This document shows, piece by piece, positions 1-5,894 of a stretch of 5,894 nucleotides of DNA. Source of the stretch: Bryobacterales bacterium. Its GTDB lineage: Bacteria; Cyanobacteriota; Vampirovibrionia; Obscuribacterales; Obscuribacteraceae. The translations under genes and the position numbers were made by a program. The notes under the pieces were generated by a model that did no database searches, was not told the DNA's origin, and saw nothing but the letters and a program-made list of their open reading frames with translations. The stretch spans positions 1 to 5,894 of the forward strand of contig CAJCHQ010000001.1 in the NCBI GenBank assembly GCA_903970295.1, in the 5' to 3' direction. Each line of letters starts with the position of its first letter. The first letter of the stretch is position 1.

Positions 1-1148
1 AAGGCTGCTACTACTTGCCATTCACGAACCCCTTTCTCGGCGTAGACAGCCTCGAAATGATGGTGCAACGGTGCCATTCTGAATATACGCTTACCCTCCC
101 CAGGCAAGCGCTGCGTCATTTTCGTCCAGAATAATTTGAACGCCGACATCGGCTGTTCGGGCGTATACGGCTTTGTCAGCTTGAAATAGCTGACCTGAGC
201 CATGACTGAAAGCGCCTCCAGTATATAGATCAGGGTCAAAGGCACAAACCAGAGGAGAATGCCTCCAGCCGCACCGAGAGCCGCGATCAGCCCACCGAGG
301 AAGAGGCTGCCGGTGTCGCCCATGAAAATTTTCGCCGGATATTTATTGAAGCAAAGGAAGGCCAGGAGCGAGCCTGATGTAATCGAGCAGACCATGGCCA
401 ATTCGGTTGTGCCCATGAAAGCAAAGATGATGCCCATCGTAGCAATCACCATGAAGCAAGTGCCCCCAGCCAAGCCGTCCATGCCATCATGAAGATTGAC
501 GGCGTTAGTTGTGGCCGGCATCAGAAAAGTGGCGATTAAAACGGTGACGAACCAGGGCACTCCCAGAGGCAGAAGATCTACGACCACATGAGCGTAGGGT
601 GTGCCCGGGGCGGCGATACGAGGCAATGCCAAATTTTCCAGGACAGTCACCATCGTGGTGTGAGGGTCAGCCATTCCTCTGATGGTGGCGGCGCTGCCGA
701 CGATGATGAGACCGAGACAGAGTCCGGCGATTGTCTCCACGCCCAATCGCAACTTCTCGGAAATGCCGGCGTTCGCTTTCTGTTGCACTTTAGCCAGATC
801 ATCCCAGAGCCCCAGGGCAAAACACATTGAAGAAAAAACAAGAACTATCCAGAGAGAGACAAAAATGTTAGGAGTAGTTTTGGTGACATAGACCGCATCC
901 ACCACAGCGTAGATCTGCCAGGCCACTGCAGTGACCACTGTCGCCAGCCAGAAACAGACACCACCTGCAGTTGGTGTCTTCCCCTTGTGGGCGTGGCTTT
1001 TCGGGCCTTCAACCCGCAGGTACTGCTGAATATGAAGAGCGTTCAGCTTCTTGATATACGGCGGCAAGGATATAAAACAGATAGCGAAAGATACCACTGC
1101 CGGTGCCACTAAAGTCAGCGCCAGCGATGTTGTTGAACTTTCCAACAC
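1..1148 (-). CDS. mraY: MraY, phospho-N-acetylmuramoyl-pentapeptide transferase (3' end cut by window edge)
   Basis: This membrane enzyme moves phospho-MurNAc-pentapeptide from UDP to undecaprenyl phosphate, making lipid I for peptidoglycan. Reading the minus strand gives 382 residues before the window ends. The family signatures appear in order: EGPKSH and KGKTPTAGG (about 47-63), the Mg-binding DD in GLWDDLAK (D116, D117), KANAGISEKLRL (124-135), TNAVNLHDGMDGLAGG (214-229), FNKYPAKIFMGDTGS (267-281, D278), EALSVMAQVSYFK (311-323) and APLHHHFE (359-366). Hydrophobic segments lie between them. An in-frame TAA lies 7-9 bases before the GTG at 1148-1146, so the start must be this GTG or the adjoining TTG; neither has a clear Shine-Dalgarno. 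The start is only 9 bases after the stop of the upstream gene, which suggests translational coupling. About 25 residues are probably missing at the C-terminus. An extra stretch of roughly 25 residues precedes the HHH motif. Identity as MraY rather than WecA/TagO rests on the HHHFE and GPKSH motifs and is secure. Confidence 0.96.
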   Translation of the reverse strand, partial: MLESSTTSLALTLVAPAVVSFAICFISLPPYIKKLNALHIQQYLRVEGPKSHAHKGKTPTAGGVCFWLATVVTAVAWQIYAVVDAVYVTKTTPNIFVSLWIVLVFSSMCFALGLWDDLAKVQQKANAGISEKLRLGVETIAGLCLGLIIVGSAATIRGMADPHTTMVTVLENLALPRIAAPGTPYAHVVVDLLPLGVPWFVTVLIATFLMPATTNAVNLHDGMDGLAGGTCFMVIATMGIIFAFMGTTELAMVCSITSGSLLAFLCFNKYPAKIFMGDTGSLFLGGLIAALGAAGGILLWFVPLTLIYILEALSVMAQVSYFKLTKPYTPEQPMSAFKLFWTKMTQRLPGEGKRIFRMAPLHHHFEAVYAEKGVREWQVVAA

Positions 1149-1157
1149 TAGGTCTTA

Positions 1158-1676
1158 TCAGTCTAGATAAAAACTGGTCACGATCTTGCGGTGATCTTTT
1201 GCGTAATTCACCGACTCTAACAGTGTATGGCTAGTGTGGTAGAGGAAGCAAATTATTTGTTGGGAGCGATCGATAATTTCGTGATTGCATATCTTACTGG
1301 CATCAGCGAGGCTCATCGTGCGGCGTTCTGGATATTCAATGATGTTTTTGATGCCGATCAGTAGATCTTGCACTTCGCCGGGTTGCTGCCCAATCGTCTG
1401 GGGCAGGATGATTTCTAATCGATCCGGGTTGGCTCGCTGCGCGCCCCGTATCACTGCCATGTTGGTGCCGTTCGCACCGCCACTGGTGACGACCTGGTTG
1501 CCGGACAAGACGAGCGCATAAGCGAGCATCTCGACCAATTGCTGATGAGTCAGTGGCAAGTTGCGAGTGCCGATGATAGCTACTCGTCTCGGTCCTGATT
1601 GCTGGATTAAAAGTAACTCTTGTGCGAGTTCGTCGACCGTAGGGATCGTCGCTGCGCCTGGTTCGAGGGGAGCCAT
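1158..1676 (-). CDS. Stand-alone SLOG/DprA-like Rossmann-fold protein, function unknown
   Basis: The 172-residue protein has a DprA-like nucleotide/DNA-binding fold. Visible marks are VAIIGTR (32-38, the first strand and glycine turn), SGGANGTN (65-72, at the place of the DprA SGxARGID loop), a strand IILPQ (89-93), NHEIIDRSQQIICF (131-144, resembling the DprA RNRIIA.LS segment) and a last strand KIVTSFY (164-170). It lacks the N-terminal SAM domain and C-terminal winged helix of full DprA (about 290-370 residues), and the Asp of GID is replaced by Asn. The LOG-type PGGxGTxxE motif is absent, so a cytokinin-type phosphoribohydrolase is unlikely. From memory, cyanobacteria have a very similar 170-residue protein labelled DNA recombination-mediator protein A; its role is not known to me. 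The ATG at 1676 is the only start before an in-frame TAG at 1709-1707. An AAGGA lies 16 bases upstream, too far to be a good ribosome site. The gene runs directly into mraY. Confidence 0.85.
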   Translation of the reverse strand: MAPLEPGAATIPTVDELAQELLLIQQSGPRRVAIIGTRNLPLTHQQLVEMLAYALVLSGNQVVTSGGANGTNMAVIRGAQRANPDRLEIILPQTIGQQPGEVQDLLIGIKNIIEYPERRTMSLADASKICNHEIIDRSQQIICFLYHTSHTLLESVNYAKDHRKIVTSFYLD

Positions 1677-1713
1677 GAAGTTTGTACCGTGTTCCTTGGC
1701 GTGATGCTACGTG

Positions 1714-1719
1714 ATAATA
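1714..1719 (-). promoter_or_regulatory. Possible -10 element for the DprA-like/mraY unit
   Basis: Read on the minus strand, the bases are TATTAT, five of six matches to TATAAT. Transcription would begin roughly 30 bases before the ATG at 1676. No recognisable -35 hexamer sits 16-18 bases upstream; the sequence there is near TCTAGG. This is a position-based guess only. Confidence 0.22.
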
Positions 1720-1796
1720 TTTGTCAGTGAGCAGTCCCTAGATTACCTGTCTCAAGCACCTGCTGACGTATCGCTCCGGCGGCTATTTACAAGTTT

Positions 1797-1824
1797 TAAT
1801 CAACTGGTTTATCACCGTTGATTA
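1797..1824. promoter_or_regulatory. Perfect 8+8 dyad with inner stem, candidate operator
   Basis: TAATCAAC (1797-1804) and GTTGATTA (1817-1824) are exact reverse complements. Inside them GGT (1806-1808) and ACC (1814-1816) also pair, leaving a single T bulge and the loop TTATC. The whole could be an 11-pair hairpin in RNA or a dyad operator in DNA. Neither strand has a T-run after it, so it is not a standard intrinsic terminator. It lies about 120 bases from the DprA-like start and 166 bases from the pcrA start, a place from which a regulator could act on both units. The dyad is seen directly; its role is inferred. Confidence 0.5.
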
Positions 1825-1975
1825 GACCGTCGCAACCGCGTGCGTTTCAGCAGATTTGGTGCAAAGAGGGCTTCAAGGTCTGGCTCAACCGGGTCGAATC
1901 ATATCACGATTCACGGCGAGGCTTGTCATTGGGCGAGCGAAGCTGCCCCAGTCGGGTGATACACGCGTTAAGCTG

Positions 1976-1984
1976 AAGGAAAGA
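1976..1984 (+). promoter_or_regulatory. Ribosome binding site of pcrA
   Basis: AAGGAAAGA ends 5 bases before the ATG at 1990, with the AAGGA core 9 bases away. This favours 1990 over the second in-frame ATG at 2020, which has no comparable upstream purine stretch. Confidence 0.75.
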
Positions 1985-1989
1985 TACTA

Positions 1990-4644
1990 ATGAGCACGGG
2001 AACCACGGAAACGACCGCCATGGACTCAGATTTGCTAGCCCGTCTCAATGACGCCCAAAAAGAGTCGGTCACGCTCAAATGGGGTCCATCTCTGGTGATC
2101 GCCGGGGCGGGTAGCGGCAAGACTACCGTGCTAACGCGCCGCATCGCCTATTTAATTTCGGTCCTTGAGCAGGAGCCGGAGTCGATTCTGGCTGTCACTT
2201 TCACAAACAAAGCCGCCGGCGAAATGAAAGCTCGAATTCAGAAGCTTCTCGGGTACGATGTGGCTAAGAAAGCGATGATTGGTACCTTCCACAGCATTTG
2301 CGCCCGCTTGCTCAGACGCGAGATCGATAACTACGAAAGCGCTGAAGGCTGGCGCTGGGGCAACAACTTCGTCATCTACGACGAAACCGACAGCCTGAAC
2401 GTACTGAAAGCTCAAATCAAACGCTTGAACCTGGACGACAAGACTTTCGCTCCTCGCGACATCAAGAACGAAATTTCGGCCAAGAAAAACGACGGATATA
2501 CGTGTTCGCTATACACACAGGAAGCGAAGAATTATCGCGAAAACAAAATCGCCGAGATATTCGCCGCATATCAAGCCGATTTAGCTCGCAACAACGCGCT
2601 CGATTTCGACGATCTGATCCTTATCTTCACCGAATTGCTCAAAACCAACGAGCAAGTGCTCAATCGCTGGCGCAGGCGGATCAGACATTTGCTGGTGGAC
2701 GAATTTCAAGACACCAACCGTTCGCAATACGACCTGGTGACAATGTTGGCAGCGCCAGTACCGCCCAATTCTTTCGCTCCGGAGCCTGTCGGCGAAGCTC
2801 TCGATGACGCCTGGTCGGAGCGCAGCCTGATGGTGGTCGGCGATGTCGACCAATCTATCTATTCCTGGCGCAAAGCCGACTTTCGCATTATCCTCGGCTT
2901 CCAGAACGATTTCAAAAATGCCAAATTGGTCAAATTGGAAGAGAACTATCGCTCGACCAGCAGCATTCTCGAAGTGGCCAACAGCATCATCACCAACAAC
3001 ACTGAACGCATCGAAAAAGTCTTGCGCTGCAATCGAGGCAAAGGCTCGAAAGCTCAATGTTATGAAGCCAGTGATGAAATAGACGAAGCGTTCTATGTAG
3101 TGGAAGAGATGAAGCGCCTGCAGGCTCGCGGCAAGAAACTAGCCGAGTGCGTCATTCTCTATCGTACGAACGCACAGAGCCGGGCCATAGAAGAAATTCT
3201 CGTGCGCAGTCACGTTCCTTACAAGATGGTTGGCGGCACGAAATTCTACGACCGGCTGGAAATCAAAGATGTAATCGCCTATCTCAAGCTGGTTTACAAC
3301 CCGCGCGACGGGCAGGCTTTCAATCGCGTCGTCAATGTGCCCCGCCGTGGCATCGGCAAGACCAGTCTGGAAAAAGTGGCACTCTTCGCGCAGGAACAGA
3401 ACATCAGCATGATCGATGCGGCAGCCTCGATCGGTCAAATTCCGGATATCAGTCCCAAGACCAGTCATGCGCTACAAGACTTCGCCAATAACGTCAATCG
3501 CTGGCAAATGTTCTCTAAAATGATGCCTGTGTCGCAGCTGCTCGAGACCATTTTGCGCGAGACGAAATATGTTGAACGTTTGCAAGAAGACGCTGCCAAT
3601 GAAAAAGACGAGGCGGCAGAAGGTCGCATTGAGAACGTTTTGGAATTCGTCAATGTCGCCAAAGAATTTGAATCGGAAGCAGACGAACCTGACCTGGACT
3701 CATTCTTGACCCGCATCTCTTTGATGTCCGATCTCGACTCGGTCAAAGAAGACCAGGATTGCGTCACGCTCATGACCTTGCACTCAGCCAAAGGACTGGA
3801 GTATTCCGTCGTCTTCTTGATGGGACTGGAAGAGGGACTGTTCCCGCATTTCCGCTCGATCGAATCTGGCTCTGCCTCGCAAATCGAAGAAGAGCGCAGA
3901 CTGATGTATGTCGGTGTCACCCGCGCCGAAGATATGCTCTACATCACACTCGCCCGACGCCGCATGCTGATTGGGCGCGGCGGTGGTTTCAGCTCGGGCA
4001 CGATACCCAGCCGATTCTTGAGAGAAATAACTCCCGGATTATTGGCCGGATACTACCCAGCACCTGAACCTGAAGCCAAGTCAGGATACGACGACAACAG
4101 CGATTTCGCCGACGACTTCGAAGGCAGCAAAAGTTTCGGTTCGCGTGAATCGGGCGGGCGATCGGGATCTAGCAATTACGGCTCAGGCAATCAACGCAAT
4201 TCAAGCGGCAATCAACGCAATTCGAGCGGCAGCTACGGCAATTCGAGTGGCAGCTACGGCAATTCGAGTGGCAGCTACGGCAATTCGAGTGCGCGCGGAA
4301 ACACTCCGGCGCGTGGCAGTGCACCGGGAGGCGTCAATAACAGCGCAAATAGCGGTGCCAAACCGCGAGCGATGCGCATGGATAATACCGCCAATAGTGG
4401 CGCCGGCAAAGTCGCTCGCTTCCAGGAAAGGCAAGCTCTGCATTCAAACGCCGGTCCCGGAGCCGAGCGAATCGAATTCGATTACCTCGCCGTCGGCGAC
4501 CAGGTACAGCATGCGAAATTCGGAATCGGCACTGTGATCAAAGTGATTGGCGAGGGCGACAAAGAGCTCTACAACATCGACTTTCAAGGTGGTGGAAATC
4601 GCCTCCTCGATCCGCGCTTTGCAAAACTTATAAAGCTCACCTGA
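1990..4644 (+). CDS. pcrA: UvrD/PcrA-type superfamily 1A ATP-dependent DNA helicase
   Basis: The family members are 3'-to-5' DNA helicases that act in nucleotide excision repair, in clearing RecA or stalled RNA polymerase, and in replication restart. All SF1A motifs are present over 884 residues: Q motif (Q23), Walker A AGAGSGKT (38-45, K44), Ia TFTNKAAGEMK (70-80), Ib GTFHS (98-102), II LLVDEFQDTN (234-243, D237/E238), III VVGDVDQSIYSWRKAD (282-297), IV LEENYRST (316-323), V TLHSAKGLEYSVVFLMGLEEGLFPH (596-620) and VI ERRLMYVGVTRAEDMLYIT (635-653). There is no RecB-like nuclease domain. Residues about 690-825 form a Gly/Ser/Asn-rich linker with acidic patches and tandem heptapeptides. Residues about 831-884 (GDQVQHAKFGIGTVIKV, then LLDPRFAKL) form the Tudor/SH3-like domain that in PcrA/UvrD contacts RNA polymerase. 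The length exceeds the usual 720-770 because of the linker and an extra piece of about 20 residues between motifs II and III. UvrD versus PcrA naming is a matter of convention here; Rep lacks this kind of C-terminal domain. Confidence 0.96.
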   Translation: MSTGTTETTAMDSDLLARLNDAQKESVTLKWGPSLVIAGAGSGKTTVLTRRIAYLISVLEQEPESILAVTFTNKAAGEMKARIQKLLGYDVAKKAMIGTFHSICARLLRREIDNYESAEGWRWGNNFVIYDETDSLNVLKAQIKRLNLDDKTFAPRDIKNEISAKKNDGYTCSLYTQEAKNYRENKIAEIFAAYQADLARNNALDFDDLILIFTELLKTNEQVLNRWRRRIRHLLVDEFQDTNRSQYDLVTMLAAPVPPNSFAPEPVGEALDDAWSERSLMVVGDVDQSIYSWRKADFRIILGFQNDFKNAKLVKLEENYRSTSSILEVANSIITNNTERIEKVLRCNRGKGSKAQCYEASDEIDEAFYVVEEMKRLQARGKKLAECVILYRTNAQSRAIEEILVRSHVPYKMVGGTKFYDRLEIKDVIAYLKLVYNPRDGQAFNRVVNVPRRGIGKTSLEKVALFAQEQNISMIDAAASIGQIPDISPKTSHALQDFANNVNRWQMFSKMMPVSQLLETILRETKYVERLQEDAANEKDEAAEGRIENVLEFVNVAKEFESEADEPDLDSFLTRISLMSDLDSVKEDQDCVTLMTLHSAKGLEYSVVFLMGLEEGLFPHFRSIESGSASQIEEERRLMYVGVTRAEDMLYITLARRRMLIGRGGGFSSGTIPSRFLREITPGLLAGYYPAPEPEAKSGYDDNSDFADDFEGSKSFGSRESGGRSGSSNYGSGNQRNSSGNQRNSSGSYGNSSGSYGNSSGSYGNSSARGNTPARGSAPGGVNNSANSGAKPRAMRMDNTANSGAGKVARFQERQALHSNAGPGAERIEFDYLAVGDQVQHAKFGIGTVIKVIGEGDKELYNIDFQGGGNRLLDPRFAKLIKLT
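4186..4290 (+). repeat. Five tandem 21-base repeats encoding a heptapeptide in the PcrA linker
   Basis: Units start at 4186, 4207, 4228, 4249 and 4270. The first two encode GNQRNSS and differ from each other at one base. The last three are identical in DNA and encode GSYGNSS. The period is a multiple of three, so gain or loss of units keeps the helicase in frame. Perfect identity of the last three suggests recent duplication, for instance by slippage. Confidence 0.95.
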
Positions 4645-4726
4645 TCGCAGACAGATGTAAGACCATTATTTTTTGGATTGAAGGACGAATTCTTCGATTT
4701 CAGTGAATCATGCATCTTTTCAAGCA

Positions 4727-4732
4727 AAGGAG
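4727..4732 (+). promoter_or_regulatory. Shine-Dalgarno AAGGAG that fixes the ndk start
   Basis: AAGGAG stands 6 bases before the GTG at 4739. A longer reading frame opens with another GTG at 4703, but that codon has no ribosome site before it and would add 12 residues foreign to the family. The site therefore settles the start at 4739. Confidence 0.88.
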
Positions 4733-4738
4733 TTCAAG

Positions 4739-5197
4739 GTGGCTGACGAAAGAACTTTTGTGGCAATCAAGCCAGACGGCGTCGAGCGTGGACTGGTAGG
4801 CGAAATCATTGGTCGATTCGAGCGCCGGGGGCTCAAACTGGTCGGTTTGAAAGAGATGCGCGTCACACCTGAACTGGCTGAAAAGCACTATGGCGAACAC
4901 AAAGGCAAGGGTTTCTATCCTGGACTCGTCGGTCACATCACCTCTGGTCCGATCGTCGCCATGGTTTGGGAAGGCAAAAATGCCTACGCTCTGGCCAGGC
5001 AAGTGATCGGTGCCACCAACCCGGCCGAGTCAGCACCTGGCACCATCCGTGGTGACCTCGCAGTAGATATCGGTCGCAACGTCGTCCACGGTTCAGACAG
5101 CCCAGAAAGTGCAAAACGCGAAATTGGCATTTTCTTCGGCGACAACGAAATCGTCAAAGATTGGGACCGCAGCGTACAAAAATGGGTCACTGAATAG
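4739..5197 (+). CDS. ndk: Nucleoside diphosphate kinase
   Basis: Ndk passes the gamma phosphate of ATP to other (deoxy)nucleoside diphosphates through a phosphohistidine, balancing NTP and dNTP pools in the cytoplasm. From the GTG start the protein has 152 residues, within the usual 140-155. Key residues are all present: K11 in [16 protein letters not shown]51 in [17 protein letters not shown]87 and T93 in [11 protein letters not shown]104 in PGTIRGD, N114, and the phosphorylated H117 in NVVHGSDS. The [13 protein letters not shown] segment and terminal [12 protein letters not shown] also fit. It follows pcrA by 94 bases. That gap has a T-run at 4669-4674 but no stem before it, so read-through from pcrA is plausible; no separate promoter is clear. 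The convergent gene on its right is set off by an AT-rich hairpin. Confidence 0.97.
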   Translation: MADERTFVAIKPDGVERGLVGEIIGRFERRGLKLVGLKEMRVTPELAEKHYGEHKGKGFYPGLVGHITSGPIVAMVWEGKNAYALARQVIGATNPAESAPGTIRGDLAVDIGRNVVHGSDSPESAKREIGIFFGDNEIVKDWDRSVQKWVTE

Positions 5198-5223
5198 TCA
5201 ACTCACGACGCTTTGCCTACTTT

Positions 5224-5252
5224 GTTTAAAGGTTTAAAGGGCTTAAACTTTT
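5224..5252. terminator. AT-rich hairpin between convergent genes, possible weak bidirectional terminator
   Basis: AAAGGTTTAA (5228-5237) can pair with TTAAACTTTT (5243-5252) around the loop AGGGC, a 10-pair stem with one G-U pair. It lies 26 bases after the ndk stop and just beyond the stop of the opposing gene. The octamer GTTTAAAG is repeated directly at 5224-5231 and 5232-5239. The stem is poor in GC and there is no long U-tract beyond it, so termination strength is doubtful. Position between convergent stops is the main support. Confidence 0.4.
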
Positions 5253-5254
5253 CC

Positions 5255-5894
5255 CTACTTCATCTGAACGATTTGCCAGATTCCGGAAGTGCGCAAAACG
5301 TTAACTGGAATACCTTCGTCACCGAGTATGGTGGCAGCGTGTTGGTTGATCAAAAAGCAAGTTTTGGGCGGCGCCTCCCTGGCGAATTCCGCAATCTTTT
5401 CCTCACCAGAAAGGAATTGCACGCGCTTGTGCAGGTAGAACATCGCCGACGGTGAACGACGTCCGAGCATGACGGCGTCCAGATTTTGCTTCGTCAATTC
5501 GCGCACAAGAATTTGAAAGTCGCGACATTTTTCTTGCTGGGCAAGCAATATTCCACTCGGCACAGCGACAGCTGTAGCTAAGACAGTTGCAGCGAACAGC
5601 GCGGTTGCGGCTTTTGCTGGTTGCTTCCGCCAGAGCGCGAGAACGAGTAGACCGCCTGCGGCCAGAACGAACATAGCGCCCATCGCGATTGAGCGCGTGC
5701 TCGAATCAGTAGCCTGAATGAATGACGCAACCGTGATCATGAATTTGCTGTTGGCGACCTGCCCAACTGGTTGTTTCATCAGGGAAAGCGCAAGAGCATA
5801 GCCTGCGACCAGACCAACCAGAAGCGTAATTGACGCAGATATTTTCACTGCCAGCTCAGGTCGATTCGCTGCCAACTTTTGCAATTGCTGCGCG
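5255..5894 (-). CDS. C-terminal part of a membrane protein, probably ArnT/GT39-type glycosyltransferase (5' end outside window)
   Basis: The frame stays open to the right edge. A TTG at 5884 is possible as a start but has open coding sequence before it, so the gene most likely begins outside. About 212 residues are visible. Counting from the TTG, hydrophobic segments lie near 12-34, 66-85 and 92-114, followed by a soluble tail of about 95 residues. The tail contains FQILVRELTKQNLDAVMLGRRSPSAMFYLHKRV-like sequence (split here: FQILVRELTK, then LDAVMLGRRSPSAMFYLHKR) and ends IWQIVQMK. A late membrane bundle followed by a small alpha/beta domain with a xxFYLxKRV strand is typical of the end of GT39/ArnT-like enzymes, which use polyprenyl-phosphate sugars to modify lipids or proteins outside the membrane. 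The catalytic N-terminal loops are not in the window, so substrate and family are inferred. Other multi-spanning glycosyltransferases remain possible. Confidence 0.6.
   Translation of the reverse strand, partial: AQQLQKLAANRPELAVKISASITLLVGLVAGYALALSLMKQPVGQVANSKFMITVASFIQATDSSTRSIAMGAMFVLAAGGLLVLALWRKQPAKAATALFAATVLATAVAVPSGILLAQQEKCRDFQILVRELTKQNLDAVMLGRRSPSAMFYLHKRVQFLSGEEKIAEFAREAPPKTCFLINQHAATILGDEGIPVNVLRTSGIWQIVQMK

Larger units (their letters stand above)
1677..1989. other. Divergent intergenic region between the DprA-like/mraY unit and pcrA
   Basis: These 313 bases separate two transcription units that point away from each other and must hold both promoters. I see no coding region. 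Contents: a weak minus-strand -10 candidate near 1714-1719, a direct repeat CGTGAT at 1700-1705 and 1710-1715, a strong dyad at 1797-1824, and a small GAATC/GATTC inverted pair at 1896-1900 and 1908-1912. On the plus strand, TTTACA at 1786-1791 and TTTATC at 1808-1813 are 16 bases apart, but the second matches the -10 consensus poorly and lies inside the dyad. No plus-strand promoter can be called with confidence. Confidence 0.8.

Noticed and set aside
588..891. Overlapping plus-strand open frames opposite mraY
   Set aside because: The minus strand here encodes unbroken MraY with all family motifs; the plus-strand frames have no family features and are antisense shadows.
2581..3920. Long minus-strand open frames opposite the helicase (up to 158 codons)
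   Set aside because: They lie fully inside the helicase gene, have no recognisable domains and arise from its codon bias.
4145..4537. Plus-strand frame with an Ala/Ile repeat (AATAIRV units)
   Set aside because: This is the +1 frame reading of the 21-base tandem repeat in the helicase linker; no ribosome site or family supports it.
4664..4676. T-run after pcrA as an intrinsic terminator
   Set aside because: There is no GC stem immediately before the T6 run; the nearest self-complementary bases are only four pairs long and lie after it.
4703..4738. Longer ndk with GTG start at 4703
   Set aside because: No Shine-Dalgarno precedes it, and the added 12 residues are not part of the family, while GTG 4739 has an ideal AAGGAG.
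5255..5884. Complete 209-residue protein starting with TTG at 5884
   Set aside because: The frame is open to the window edge and the product looks like the end of a larger membrane enzyme, so it is treated as partial.
1..5894. CRISPR array, insertion sequence, toxin-antitoxin, tRNA or rRNA
   Set aside because: No regularly spaced repeats, transposase motifs, paired small genes, cloverleaf or ribosomal RNA stretches were seen on reading either strand.

Overview
The window looks like core chromosome from a bacterium of roughly 50% GC with the full gene set for a peptidoglycan wall. Three features point towards the cyanobacterial lineage. They are a stand-alone DprA-like protein that, from memory, closely resembles a small conserved cyanobacterial family, the style of the PcrA C-terminal domain, and the MraY sequence style. 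No photosynthesis gene is visible, so a non-photosynthetic relative such as the Vampirovibrionia/Melainabacteria is possible. This placement is inference and was not tested by a search.

Layout: on the minus strand, the left third holds a two-gene unit. It runs from a short Rossmann-fold (SLOG/DprA-like) protein at 1676-1158 straight into mraY at 1148-1, which is cut by the left edge. A 313-base divergent intergenic region (1677-1989) holds a perfect 8+8 dyad with an inner stem. On the plus strand, a large UvrD/PcrA helicase (1990-4644) is followed after 94 bases by nucleoside diphosphate kinase (4739-5197). The helicase carries an in-frame 21-base tandem repeat in its linker. A convergent minus-strand gene (5255 to the right edge) encodes the C-terminal part of a membrane protein that resembles an ArnT/GT39-type glycosyltransferase. 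An AT-rich hairpin lies between the two convergent stop codons.

Functionally these are mostly housekeeping genes: lipid I synthesis (MraY), DNA repair and replication-conflict resolution (PcrA), NTP supply (Ndk) and probably envelope sugar transfer. No defence island, mobile element, CRISPR array, rRNA or tRNA was seen. I do not see an undescribed multi-gene system. The items most worth a second look are the coupling of a DprA-like protein to mraY, an insertion just before the HHH motif of MraY, the low-complexity repeat linker and the motif II-III insertion of the helicase, and the dyad between the divergent units.
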